From assembly GCA_963821025.1 (NCBI GenBank), contig CAWGCG010000004.1:806001-870000 (forward strand): DNA of 64,000 nucleotides, written 5' to 3'. The notes under the pieces are model-generated. The model ran no database searches and was not told where the DNA came from. It was given only the letters and a program-made list of their open reading frames with translations. Each line of letters starts with the position of its first letter. Positions within the stretch are counted from its first letter, which is position 1. The translations under genes were made by a program, and so were the position numbers. The DNA is from WHSW01 sp963821025 (lineage in GTDB: Bacteria; Actinomycetota; Thermoleophilia; Solirubrobacterales; 70-9). Of this stretch, positions 43,222 through 51,597 are shown in pieces.

Positions 43222-44271
43222 TCAGGTCGCTTGAAGCCCGCTGGGAATCGGCCGCAGTCCGCCAAAATCAAGGGGACGGGGCGGGCCGTCGATCGGCGAC
43301 TCCGAGCCGCCGTATCCGAACGCGGTCTCGCCGCTCAGTCGGCCGCCGATCCGCCTCTGCACCGCGCGCACCTCGCGCAGCGCATCGCGCAGCCGGCGGC
43401 GTTGCGCCGGCTCCAGGGCCTTCGGGTCGAGGAAATCGTCGGGCTCGATCCCGCGCTCGAGCTGCTCGGCCTGGTGCTCGAGACGCAGGGAGTGGAAGAG
43501 CTCGAATGCGGCATCCAGAGAGCGGGCGTCCTCGTCGTCGACGGTTCCCGCGGCGGACGCGGCGGCGAGGCGCGCCGGCGTCGAGGAGGGCGCAATCGCA
43601 CCGGCCGCGAGGCTCGCATAGCGGGCGATCGTAGTCACCGGCAGCAGCCCGCGGTGCTTGATGTCGAGCCGGCCGCGGTGCTCGCCGGAGCGCTCGAGGG
43701 CGAACTCGCGCAGGCGGCCGACCCCGGGCCTCTGCGCCAAGGCCAGGCTCAGCATCAGCCGCAGCAGCCCCCGTCGCCGATTCGCCGTCTCGAACTCCCG
43801 CTGGAGGTCCGGCGCGCCACCCTCTTGGAAGATCGCGCGGCCGTCCAAGAACAGCGAGATCACGATCAAGCCCTTGTTCTCGGTCGGATTAGCGATCGAC
43901 GCGCGGATCAGCCGGCGCCAGGCGCTGACGGGGCGATTGAAGAGGTCCTGCCCGGCGGTCGCCCCGCGCTCGTCGGCTGCAAAGCCGCTGCGCGAGAGGG
44001 CCTCGCTTACTCGAGAGCCGAGCGAGTGCATGTAGCTCCTCGCCTCCTCGTCATCCTCGTCGCCGTCCCAGGCGAGGGCGGAATCGATGTCCGAGCCGGG
44101 TGCCGGCTCCTGCCGGCCGTGGCTGCCGAGCGCAAACCAGGTCAGCGGGCACGGGGGCGGGCCGAGTTCGGAGATCGAGCGCTCGATCGAGCGTCGGGTG
44201 ATCGCGTCGGCGAGCGCTGAGATGCTCGTACTCGACTGCGGATCTGCGATTGTTGCCACGGCGGTCATCCC
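43222..44271 (-). CDS. DUF294-type putative nucleotidyltransferase, without CBS/cNMP part
   Basis: A 349-residue product. The nucleotidyltransferase motif is in LTWFALGSHGRQEPAPGSDI and DSALAW (GS...D.D pattern). The DUF294 C-terminal domain follows, with DLFNRPVSAWRRLI, RGLLPVTTIARYASLA and ELFHSLRLEHQAEQLE. Full-length relatives carry N-terminal cyclic-nucleotide and CBS domains (~600 residues); here they are missing. This may be a short form or a 5' truncation. The start at 44271 is the ATG nearest to the homology and has a poorly spaced ribosome site, so it is uncertain. Confidence 0.72.
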   Translation of the reverse strand, partial: GMTAVATIADPQSSTSISALADAITRRSIERSISELGPPPCPLTWFALGSHGRQEPAPGSDIDSALAWDGDEDDEEARSYMHSLGSRVSEALSRSGFAADERGATAGQDLFNRPVSAWRRLIRASIANPTENKGLIVISLFLDGRAIFQEGGAPDLQREFETANRRRGLLRLMLSLALAQRPGVGRLREFALERSGEHRGRLDIKHRGLLPVTTIARYASLAAGAIAPSSTPARLAAASAAGTVDDEDARSLDAAFELFHSLRLEHQAEQLERGIEPDDFLDPKALEPAQRRRLRDALREVRAVQRRIGGRLSGETAFGYGGSESPIDGPPRPLDFGGLRPIPSGLQAT

Positions 44272-44477
44272 TTCAGCGACCGTAGGCGCGCGACGCGGTC
44301 TCGACCACGCACTCCTGCACAGCCCGTGTGTGCATTCGTGCATAGTCGGTTCCCCGTCGACCGCCTGATCGGCGGCGTCTGCGACGCCGCCCTTCCGGAG
44401 ACCGTCCACGGGGAAGAAACCAGCAGCTTGGCTGGTATGCGCTTGCGTAACTGGGGTGTCGGGGGTAGGCTCGGCGC

Positions 44478-44984
44478 GTGCCGGTCGGTAGGTCGCTCCA
44501 AGCCTCGGTTGCCCTCATAGCGACGATGTTGATCGGCGCCTCCGCGGCGCTGGCCGTGGCTCCGGAGGTCACTGGCGACGGCGTTGGCGACGTCGAGATC
44601 GGCGCCAAGGCGTCCAAGCTCAAGCAGGCGGGCCTGATCGGCCGCCTCCGCCCCGGGTGCGAGCTCGCTCCTAACACGCGCAGCGCAAAGCTGAAGCCTC
44701 CGCTGAAGGGCGTCGTCAACTTCACTACGACGTCACCGCGCCGCGCCGACAGCATCTTCGTCACCGGGGGCGCGAAGGCCTCAGGCGTCGGAATCGGGTC
44801 CTCTAAGCACGCTGTCAAGGCGGCTTTCCCGCACGTCAAGTTCGACCACGGGACCGAGGACGTGTTCGGGATCACACTCGCCAAAGTCCCGAAGGCCGAC
44901 GGCGGCAAGTTTCAGATCGCGGTCGACGTCTCGAGCAAGAAGGTGACCGCGTTCGGCGTGCCGTTCATCGCCTTCTGCGAGTAG
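44478..44984 (+). CDS. secreted protein of unknown function
   Basis: The 168-residue product has a signal peptide (SLQASVALIATMLIGASAAL, AVA) and a compact domain (VGDVEIGAKASKLKQAGLIG, GVGIGSSKHAVKAAFPHVKF) ending VTAFGVPFIAFCE. Two cysteines may form a disulfide. The repeated VG-IG-s-K pattern occurs in actinobacterial secreted proteins whose role is not known. The start is GTG at 44478. Confidence 0.65.
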   Translation: MPVGRSLQASVALIATMLIGASAALAVAPEVTGDGVGDVEIGAKASKLKQAGLIGRLRPGCELAPNTRSAKLKPPLKGVVNFTTTSPRRADSIFVTGGAKASGVGIGSSKHAVKAAFPHVKFDHGTEDVFGITLAKVPKADGGKFQIAVDVSSKKVTAFGVPFIAFCE

Positions 44985-45376
44985 AGCGAACGAGCACCGG
45001 CGGCCGACGAGGCCCGTACGGCGATGCATCACGGGGCAGCATGGGAGCGCCGCCGCCAGCCGGTTGCTTCACATCAGCCGCAATGGGTGGACGCGCACCC
45101 GGCGCCGACTTCGCCGGTACGCTGCCGCGCCGTGGCCCGGATCACGCTCGGTCGAGAAGCCCAGGTTCTCCATGAAGCGCGTTCCCTCGACAGGACCTCT
45201 TTCGGATCGTTTCGTGTACCGGAGCTCGACGATCCCCACTTCGTCCAATCACTGATGTCCGATTACGAGATGGACCTCCTGCGTTGGAGCTACGAGGCCA
45301 AAGTGTCGCTTTGCACGGAAAGCGGCACGTCCGACGTGAAACTGCCGTCGTGTGACTACCGTGAACGCGACGCGGC
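44985..45376. other. ~390 bp without a confident gene
   Basis: The open plus frame here has no recognisable domain and crosses palindromic repeat copy F (45301-45330). Promoter elements of the PAP2 gene are expected near its end. Confidence 0.45.
45301..45330. repeat. dispersed palindromic repeat, copy F
   Basis: AAGTGTCGCTTT and AAAGCGGCACGT flank GCACGG, pairing along ~11 bases with one G-U pair. It is very similar to copy A at 29535. Confidence 0.65.
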
Positions 45377-46426
45377 GTGACCTCCGCTGCGGATCCAGGT
45401 ACCCCTGAGTTCCCTACAAGCCGGAGCGTGGTGGCGGGACCGGTGGTTGCGGCCGTTACGTTGCTCACGGCGCTACTGGCGACGCACTCGGTGGGAGTGC
45501 CGTTTCGCGACCCTGACCATGTCGTCGGGCGACGCTTGGCCCTGGTGGCGTGTGGGGTGGCGCTGCTGGTCCTGCTCGACATCGTCGTCCGCGCCGGTTG
45601 GCGGTCGCGGAAGCTCACACCGTCGCGCCTGGCGATCCGAAGCGTCCAGCGCGAGCGCTGGACCCGACGCCAGGTCGCGGCCGTGGCCATCGCTCTGGTC
45701 AGTTTCTACGTGACCTATCTGGCGTATCGAAATCTCAAGAGCATCATTCCGCTGCTCAGGCCCGATGAGCTCTTCGACGCTCAGCTGGCGGACTTCGATC
45801 GCAGCCTCTTCGGCGGAAACGATCCCGCCGGCCTGCTGCACACCCTCCTGGGCACCGGAATGGCAGCGCAGATCCTCTCGATCGTGTACGTGGTCTTCAT
45901 CGCGCTTGTGCCGATCTCGCTCGCCATCGCCCTCGTGTTCTCCCCCGACCGGCAGGGCGGCATCTTCTACGCCACAGCCATGTCGATCAACTGGGGCCTG
46001 GGCATCGTGAGCTATTTCCTGCTACCTGCGATGGGACCGATATACGCTGCGCCGGGCGGCTTTGCCGACCTGCCCGCTACCGAGGTCTCCCACCTACAGG
46101 GCCTTATGCTGGACCAGCGAATCGACTTCCTTCGCGATCCGGCAGCTCCGGACGCGGCTCAGAACATTGCGGCTTTCGGCTCGCTGCACGTCTCGATCAT
46201 CTTCACGGCCGCGGTCGCGGCGCATATGCTCGGGCTAGGCCGGAACCTGCGGATCGGAATATGGACCCTGTTCGCGCTTAGCTTCGTCGCCACCATCTAC
46301 CTGGGCTGGCACTACGTGGTTGACGACGTGGCGGGCATCGTCATCGGCCTGACGGCCCTTGCCCTCGCCCGCCGCCTCACCGGCTTCGAGCCGCAGATCC
46401 CGAAGCCGCGCGATCTGTTCAGCTGA
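45377..46426 (+). CDS. PAP2-superfamily (Aur1/inositolphosphotransferase-like) membrane protein
   Basis: The 349-residue protein has about seven membrane helices. The phosphatase motifs are FGSLHVSIIFTAAVAAHMLG (motif 2, SxH form) and IYLGWHYVVDDVAGIVIG (motif 3 with His and Asp). The C-terminal layout matches the PAP2_3 group. Members dephosphorylate lipid phosphates or transfer phospho-inositol head groups. A GTG start at 45377 is used. Not in an obvious operon. Confidence 0.82.
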   Translation: MTSAADPGTPEFPTSRSVVAGPVVAAVTLLTALLATHSVGVPFRDPDHVVGRRLALVACGVALLVLLDIVVRAGWRSRKLTPSRLAIRSVQRERWTRRQVAAVAIALVSFYVTYLAYRNLKSIIPLLRPDELFDAQLADFDRSLFGGNDPAGLLHTLLGTGMAAQILSIVYVVFIALVPISLAIALVFSPDRQGGIFYATAMSINWGLGIVSYFLLPAMGPIYAAPGGFADLPATEVSHLQGLMLDQRIDFLRDPAAPDAAQNIAAFGSLHVSIIFTAAVAAHMLGLGRNLRIGIWTLFALSFVATIYLGWHYVVDDVAGIVIGLTALALARRLTGFEPQIPKPRDLFS

Positions 46427-46493
46427 AAGTTGTGCTTTGGTGAAGCTCGCCTGACCGGCGCCATCGTCGGCGCCCTGCAGTAGGAGGGTTGCG

Positions 46494-46901
46494 ATGAACG
46501 AGCACAGGGATACCCGTGTCGACGAGTACATCCAAGGTCTGCCGGAGTGGCAGCAGGCGGTCTGCCGCGAGGTGCGGGAGATCGTCCACAGGGCGGACCC
46601 CGAGGTCGAGGAGACGATCAAGCGCCGCGTGCAGCCCTACTTCGTCCTGGAGGGCAACGTGTGCGCCCTGCTCGCGGCGAAAAAGCACGTGTGCGTGTTC
46701 CTCTACGACGGCGGCATCGTTCCCGACCCGGACGGGATCATCACCCACGGACACGAGAACCAGACCGCCCGCCAGATCTCGATCCACGAGGGCGAGAAGA
46801 TCAACCGTGACGCGCTGCGCGAGATCTTGCGACTGATCATCGCCAACAACCGGGCGGGGGGCTGGCGCAAGATCAAGCGCGTGCAGGAGGAGGAGCGATG
46901 A
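46494..46901 (+). CDS. DUF1801/YdhG-like protein
   Basis: The 135-residue product has the DUF1801 pattern: VDEYIQGLPEWQQAVCREVR at the start, ETIKRRVQPYFVLEGNVCAL, KHVCVFLYDGGIVPD, and an Ala/Arg-rich C-terminal helix. This small alpha/beta fold occurs in iron-chaperone-like (frataxin-like) proteins; the biochemical role is not established. AGGAGGGTTGCG is a strong ribosome site. Confidence 0.83.
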   Translation: MNEHRDTRVDEYIQGLPEWQQAVCREVREIVHRADPEVEETIKRRVQPYFVLEGNVCALLAAKKHVCVFLYDGGIVPDPDGIITHGHENQTARQISIHEGEKINRDALREILRLIIANNRAGGWRKIKRVQEEER

Positions 46902-47145
46902 CCAAGCGCATCGACGATCGCAGCGAGGCGAGACGACAGGCCCGGCGGCGTGGGCGGACGGTAGCTGAGGCGAACCGGGCGCCGGAAGCGCGCGGCAGCA
47001 GTCAGCTGAGGAAGCAGAAGTCCACCCCGCCCAGCACTTCGCGACGGCTACGACGCGACGGCCTTCGGGCGGACACGGGTAGCCTGGGGTCAGGGATCAG
47101 GCAATCAGCGGCAACGCCATGCGACCGCACGAGGAGTGGAGAGAG

Positions 47146-48516
47146 ATGGGCAAGTACGCAGTCGTTAACCCCGCAACCGGCGAGACGGTCAAGGAGTACC
47201 CGGATATCTCCGACGAGGATCTCTCGGCGGCAATCGCGGCGGCCGAGGCCGCGCACCGCGACTGGGCGCTGAAGACCTCGGTCTCCGAGCGAGCCTCCAT
47301 GGTCAAGAGGGTTGCCGAGCTTCACTCCGAGCGGCGCGAGACGCTTGCCGAGACCGCGGTGCGCGAGATGGGCAAGCCGATGGAGCAGGCCCTCGGCGAG
47401 GTCGACTTCTGCACCGACATCTACGGCTACTACGCCGACAACGCAGAGGACTTCCTCAAGGACGAGCCGATCTCGCTGCTGGCCGGCGACGGCACGGCGC
47501 TGATCCGTCGGACGTCGGTTGGCCCGCTCCTGGGAATCATGCCCTGGAACTTTCCCTACTACCAAGTAGCCCGCTTCGCGGGGCCGAACCTCGTCGTCGG
47601 CAACCCGATCCTGCTCAAGCCCGCGCACCAGTGCCCCGAGTCGGCGGAGGCGATTCAGACGATGTTCGCGGACGCCGGCTTCCCCGACGGCGCCTACGAG
47701 ACAATCTTCGCCTCGAACGATCAGATCGCCGATACGATCGCCGATCCGCGCATCCGGGGCGTCTCGCTGACCGGCTCCGAGCGGGCCGGAGCCGCGGTCG
47801 CCGAGATCGCCGGGCGCAACCTGAAGAAGGTCGTGCTCGAGCTCGGCGGCTCCGATCCGTTCATCCTCCTGGGAGCCGAGAACATGGAGGAGGCGGTCGA
47901 GGCCGCGGTCGCCGGGCGCCTCGACAACACCGGCCAGTCCTGCAATGCCGCGAAGCGGTTCATCGTCGCCGACGAGCTCTACGACGATTTCCTCGAGAAG
48001 TTCACCGCCACGATGACCGCGGCCGAGCCCGGCGATCCGATGTCCGAGAGCGCCGAGATGGGACCGCTCTCGTCAGCGAATGCCGCCGAGACCCTGCAGG
48101 ATCAACTCGATCGGGCGGTCGCCCAGGGCGCGGAGATAGCCGCCGGCGGGGATCGGAAGGACAATTACTTCTCGAGCACAGTGCTGGTTGGAGTCACTGC
48201 GGAGAACGACGCCTACCACGAGGAGTTCTTCGGGCCGGTCGCGAGCGTTTACCGGGTCGGCTCCGAGGAGGAGGCGATCGAACTGGCGAACGACACGCCG
48301 TTCGGGCTCGGCTCGTACGTCTTCTCCGACGATCCCGACCAAGCGCTCCGAGTGGCCGACGGCCTCGATACGGGGATGGTCTACGTCAACGGGGTGGGCG
48401 CCGACGGTGCCGAACTGCCATTCGGCGGCGTCAAGCGATCGGGCTTCGGCCGCGAGCTCGGCCGCTACGGGATCGAGGAGTTCGTTAACAAGAAGCTGAT
48501 CCGCGTGCTGAAGTAG
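47146..48516 (+). CDS. NAD(P)-dependent succinate-semialdehyde dehydrogenase family enzyme
   Basis: The 456-residue aldehyde dehydrogenase has the coenzyme and catalytic landmarks: PWNFPYYQVARFAGPNLVVG, GVSLTGSERAGAAVAEIAG, catalytic Glu in VVLELGGSDPF and nucleophile Cys in NTGQSCNAAKRF. The C-terminal EFFGPVASVYRV and PFGGVKRSGFGRELG are also present. Sequence style matches GabD/SSADH, converting succinic semialdehyde to succinate, but other aldehydes are possible. The ATG at 47146 has AGGAGTGGAGAG upstream and gives the normal family start. Confidence 0.9.
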   Translation: MGKYAVVNPATGETVKEYPDISDEDLSAAIAAAEAAHRDWALKTSVSERASMVKRVAELHSERRETLAETAVREMGKPMEQALGEVDFCTDIYGYYADNAEDFLKDEPISLLAGDGTALIRRTSVGPLLGIMPWNFPYYQVARFAGPNLVVGNPILLKPAHQCPESAEAIQTMFADAGFPDGAYETIFASNDQIADTIADPRIRGVSLTGSERAGAAVAEIAGRNLKKVVLELGGSDPFILLGAENMEEAVEAAVAGRLDNTGQSCNAAKRFIVADELYDDFLEKFTATMTAAEPGDPMSESAEMGPLSSANAAETLQDQLDRAVAQGAEIAAGGDRKDNYFSSTVLVGVTAENDAYHEEFFGPVASVYRVGSEEEAIELANDTPFGLGSYVFSDDPDQALRVADGLDTGMVYVNGVGADGAELPFGGVKRSGFGRELGRYGIEEFVNKKLIRVLK

Positions 48517-48544
48517 CTCGGGGAGCGTTCACCCCGACTTCGTG

Positions 48545-49030
48545 TCAGGCGAGTCCCGCGCCGGGGTTGCCGGTGACCGCCGCGAGGCCGGGGCCGGGTT
48601 CGACGTCGACGTCGGTCGCGTGCAGGATCGCGCCGCAGGCTGCGCAGTGGGGCTCGGCCCGGGTGATCTGGCCGCAGGAGCGATGGCGATAGAGGGTCGG
48701 CGGACCGGCCTCGCCGGCGGTCCAGCGATCGCCCCAGGCGACCATCGCCATCAGCACGTCGACGAACTCCCATCCCATCTGGGTGAGCGCGTATTCGTCC
48801 CGCGGCGGGCGCTCGGAATAGGGGCGGCGCTCGAGCACCCCGGCCTCGACCAGGTGGCGAAGCCGCTCGGCGAGGACCTTGCGGGAGATCCCGAGGTCGC
48901 GCTGGAGGTCGTCGAAGCGGTTGATCCCGATGAAGACGTCGCGGATGACGAGCGGCGACCACGGCTCGCCGACAATCGCGAGACTGCGGGCGATCGAGCA
49001 CGTCATCTGCGAGAAGTCGGTTCGCTGCAT
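48545..49030 (-). CDS. HxlR-family transcriptional regulator with zinc-ribbon-like tail
   Basis: The 161-residue protein starts CSIARSLAIVGEPWSPLVIR, the HxlR winged-helix signature, followed by RFDDLQRDLGISRKVLAERL and DEYALTQMGWEFVDVLMAMV. A C-terminal stretch RHRSCGQITRAEPHCAACGA has a C-x9-C-x2-C layout that may bind metal; C-terminal extensions like this occur in some HxlR proteins. It is divergent from the DUF899 gene, and a palindrome in the promoter is the likely operator. It probably responds to reactive aldehydes or oxidants. Confidence 0.85.
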   Translation of the reverse strand: MQRTDFSQMTCSIARSLAIVGEPWSPLVIRDVFIGINRFDDLQRDLGISRKVLAERLRHLVEAGVLERRPYSERPPRDEYALTQMGWEFVDVLMAMVAWGDRWTAGEAGPPTLYRHRSCGQITRAEPHCAACGAILHATDVDVEPGPGLAAVTGNPGAGLA

Positions 49031-49031
49031 C

Positions 49032-49064
49032 GGTTTAGCTTAGTTCCCTCAAGGAACCTAAACC
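49032..49064. promoter_or_regulatory. palindromic operator between HxlR and DUF899 genes
   Basis: GTTCC-CTCAA-GGAAC (49043-49057) is nested within GGTTTAG ... CTAAACC (49032-49038 and 49058-49064). It ends just after the HxlR start codon on one side and leads the DUF899 gene by 58 bp. The position and symmetry fit an autoregulatory HxlR dimer site. A further GGAAC half-site lies at ~49085. Confidence 0.65.
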
Positions 49065-49121
49065 GGTAAGGTGCGTTTCTCAAAGGAACCCAGATCCAGC
49101 GACACCGCATAGGAGGCAACG

Positions 49122-49782
49122 ATGGAACTACCCACGATCGTCAGCGAGCAGGAGTGGCAGCAGTCTCATGAGAAGCTGCTGGCGAAGGAAAAGCAGGCGA
49201 CCAGGGAGCGCGACGAGCTCGCCGCCGAGCGCCGGCGCCAGCCGATGACCGAGATCTCCGCCGGACTATGAGTTCGAGGGCCCCGACGGTGTCGTCAAGC
49301 TGCCCGAGCTGTTCGAAGGGCGCGCTCAGCTGATCCTCTACCACTTCTGGTTTGCCCCGGACGAGAAGCCGTGCGGCGGCTGCACGATGTTCACCGACCA
49401 GGTCAGCCCACTTGCCCACATGCAGGCGCGTGACGTCTCATTCGCACTGGTGTCGCGGGCGCCGCAGGGCCAGATCGAGCAGTTCAAGCGCCGCATGGGT
49501 TGGTCGATCCCCTGGTACACCGTGATCGGCGAGGACTTCCAGAAAGCGCGCGGGACGAGCGAGTACTTCTCGCTCGACGTCTACATCCGCGACGGCGAGC
49601 GGGTCTTCCTCACCTATGCGACCACCGCCCGCGGGGTCGAGGCGCTGGGGAGCGTCTGGACGTTTCTCGACCTGACCCCGCTCGGCCGCCAGGAGGAATG
49701 GGAGGACACTCCGCCCGGACGTCCGCAGACGCCGCCCTACTCGTGGTGGCGGTTCCACGACGAGTACGAGCAGGCTCGATGA
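49122..49782 (+). pseudogene. DUF899 thioredoxin-like protein gene with one frameshift
   Basis: The start MELPTIVSEQEWQQSHEKLL and AKEKQATRERDELAAERRRQ is standard DUF899. After PMTEIS the frame hits a stop. From ~49262 the homology continues in the next frame as DYEFEGPDGVVKLPELFEGR, LILYHFWFAPDEKPCGGCTM and so on to FHDEYEQAR. One extra base near 49255 explains it. The CGGC motif and thioredoxin-like fold suggest a redox role. The promoter contains the presumed HxlR operator. Sequencing error or true lesion cannot be separated here. Confidence 0.83.
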
Positions 49783-49898
49783 TCGCGGCCCACGTCGGAG
49801 CGCTGCCGATCGAGGAGTTGCTCGGGCTGGCCCCGGCGCTCGGCACCTTCTGGCTGGCGCTTCGCGCCCGGCTCTCGGCGCGTCTACGAGAGCGCTGA
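49779..49898 (+). CDS. 39-residue small protein between DUF899 and ZIP genes
   Basis: The ATG overlaps the DUF899 stop (ATGA) and the TGA is immediately followed by the ZIP ATG. It is therefore in a tight row with both. The product MIAAHVGALPIEELLGLAPA and LGTFWLALRARLSARLRER could be a short amphipathic or membrane-peripheral helix pair. No family is recognised. Confidence 0.45.
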   Translation: MIAAHVGALPIEELLGLAPALGTFWLALRARLSARLRER

Positions 49899-50624
49899 AT
49901 GGCAGCCGCCCTCGGCTGGGGCGCGCTCGCCGCGTCCTCCTTGGTGCTCGGAGTCTTGCTCGCGTTCGCCCGGCGCTGGCCCGCGGCGGTAGTCGGGCTC
50001 GTGCTCGCCTTTGGCGCCGGGGCCCTGATCAGCGCGGTCAGCTTCGAGCTCGCCGAGGAGGGGATCAAAGTCGGGAGCCCGCAGTCGGTGGGGATCGGGC
50101 TGGCGATCGGAGCGATCAGCTACTACCTGGCCGACGGCCTGATCGCGGACCGCACGGGCACCGGCCGGGGTAAGCGCGGGAGATCCGATGGCGACAACGC
50201 CGGGCTCAGCCTCGCCTTGGGCTCCTTCCTCGACGGCATCCCCGAACAGCTGGTCCTCGGCATCGGGCTTGCGGGCGGTCAGTCGATCAGCGTCGCCCTG
50301 CTCGCCGCGATCTTCGTCTCCAACCTGCCCGAGGGGATCGGGGCGGCCACGGATATGCAGAGCTCAGGCACCTCCCGCGCCAGTGTTTTGCGGTTGTTCT
50401 TGGCCGTCGGCGTGGTCTGCGCCGGCGCCACCGTGGTCGGCTACGCGGTCGCCGACTCGATCTCGGGTGAGCTTCAGGCGGCGGTCGACGGTTTCGCCGC
50501 CGGAGCCCTGCTGGTGATGCTGATCGACTCGATGATTCCCGAGGCGCGCCGTCAGGCGGGCCGCCGCGCGGGTCTCGCCGCCGCTGTCGGGTTCGCGCTC
50601 GCGAGCGCGCTTTCGAATGTCTAG
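49899..50624 (+). CDS. ZIP-family-like metal transporter
   Basis: The 241-residue membrane protein has about seven or eight helices. Helix 1 is LGWGALAASSLVLGVLLAFA. The central motif is LALGSFLDGIPEQLVLGIGL and the next VSNLPEGIGAATDM corresponds to the ZIP HNxPEG motif (here SNLPEG). It imports or exports divalent metals (Zn, Fe, Mn), inferred from the family. The helix with D-G-I-P-E is the metal-binding region. It overlaps the glycerate kinase start by 8 bases, so it is in that operon. Confidence 0.72.
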   Translation: MAAALGWGALAASSLVLGVLLAFARRWPAAVVGLVLAFGAGALISAVSFELAEEGIKVGSPQSVGIGLAIGAISYYLADGLIADRTGTGRGKRGRSDGDNAGLSLALGSFLDGIPEQLVLGIGLAGGQSISVALLAAIFVSNLPEGIGAATDMQSSGTSRASVLRLFLAVGVVCAGATVVGYAVADSISGELQAAVDGFAAGALLVMLIDSMIPEARRQAGRRAGLAAAVGFALASALSNV

Positions 50625-51597
50625 CGCGGTGACATCCCAGCCCGCGGTCGTCGCGCCCGACTCGTTCAAGGGCACCTTGAGCGCCCCGGAGGTGGCGGGC
50701 GCGATCGCCGAAGGCCTCCGCTCCGGCGGGATCGACGCCGTCGAGCTGCCCGTCGGCGATGGCGGGGAGGGCACGCTCGAGGCGCTGGTCGAGGCCCTCG
50801 ACGGCGAGTACCGCACGGCCACGGTGAGCGATCCGCTCGGCCGCCCGCTGGAGGCGCGCTTCGGGCTCTTGCCCGACGGCCGGGCGGTGGTCGAGATGGC
50901 CAAGGCCAGTGGGCTCGGACTGGTGGCCGAGCATGAACGCGACGTCTGGGCGGCGACGACTCGCGGCACCGGGGAGCTGATCGCGGCGGCGGCGGCGGCC
51001 GGTGCCTCGACCGTCGTCGTCACCGTCGGTGGCAGTGCGACCACCGACGGCGGCGCCGGTGCGCTCGAGGCGCTAGACCAAGCCGGGGTGGAGCCGAGGC
51101 TGGAGGTGGTCTGCGACGTGCGCACGCCCTGGGAGGACGCCCCGCGTGTGTTCGGCCCGCAAAAGGGGGCCGACGAGGCGATGGTCGCGCGCCTCGAAGA
51201 GCGCTTGGACGCGCTCGCGACAACCGCGCCTCGAGACCCCCGGGGCGAGCCGATGACCGGCTGTGCCGGCGGGCTGTCGGGCGGCCTGTGGGCATTTCGC
51301 GACGCCACCCTCGTGCCCGGCGCCGCCTATGTCCTCGATGCAATCGGCTTCGACGCGCGGATGCGCGCGGCGGCCTTCGTCGTCACCGGAGAGGGAAAGC
51401 TCGATGCCCAGACCCTCGCGGGCAAGGTCGTCGGCGAGCTCGCCGCCCGCTGCCAACGGGCCGGAGTGGCTTGCCACGCCGTGGTCGGCAGCAGCGAGCT
51501 CGATCCCTCCGCCGAGATCGCGCTCACCAGCGTTCGCGAGGCGACCGACCTCGAGGAGCTCAGGCAGGCCGGTCTGGAGCTGGCTCGATCTCGGTGA
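50617..51597 (+). CDS. glycerate kinase (GlxK/GarK family)
   Basis: The 326-residue protein has the family landmarks: VVAPDSFKGTLSAPEVAGAI at the N-terminus, PVGDGGEGTLEALV, TRGTGELIAAAAAAGASTVV followed by VTVGGSATTDGGAGAL, and VVTGEGKLDAQTLAGKV. It phosphorylates D-glycerate to 2-phosphoglycerate (or 3-PG). It is slightly shorter than usual (~370). Glyoxylate-derived glycerate is the expected substrate, matching the converging glycolate/glyoxylate operon. The 3' end overlaps the malate synthase 3' end by 38 bases on the opposite strand. Confidence 0.9.
   Translation: MSSAVTSQPAVVAPDSFKGTLSAPEVAGAIAEGLRSGGIDAVELPVGDGGEGTLEALVEALDGEYRTATVSDPLGRPLEARFGLLPDGRAVVEMAKASGLGLVAEHERDVWAATTRGTGELIAAAAAAGASTVVVTVGGSATTDGGAGALEALDQAGVEPRLEVVCDVRTPWEDAPRVFGPQKGADEAMVARLEERLDALATTAPRDPRGEPMTGCAGGLSGGLWAFRDATLVPGAAYVLDAIGFDARMRAAAFVVTGEGKLDAQTLAGKVVGELAARCQRAGVACHAVVGSSELDPSAEIALTSVREATDLEELRQAGLELARSR

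Noticed and set aside
29500..45400. Regularly spaced short repeats tested as a CRISPR array
   Set aside because: The palindromic copies are kilobases apart with no equal spacing and no cas genes; they are dispersed elements, not CRISPR.
46898..47272. Arg-rich ORF overlapping the DUF1801 stop by ATGA
   Set aside because: Despite the overlap, it runs into the aldehyde dehydrogenase gene in another frame and has composition of shadow translation.
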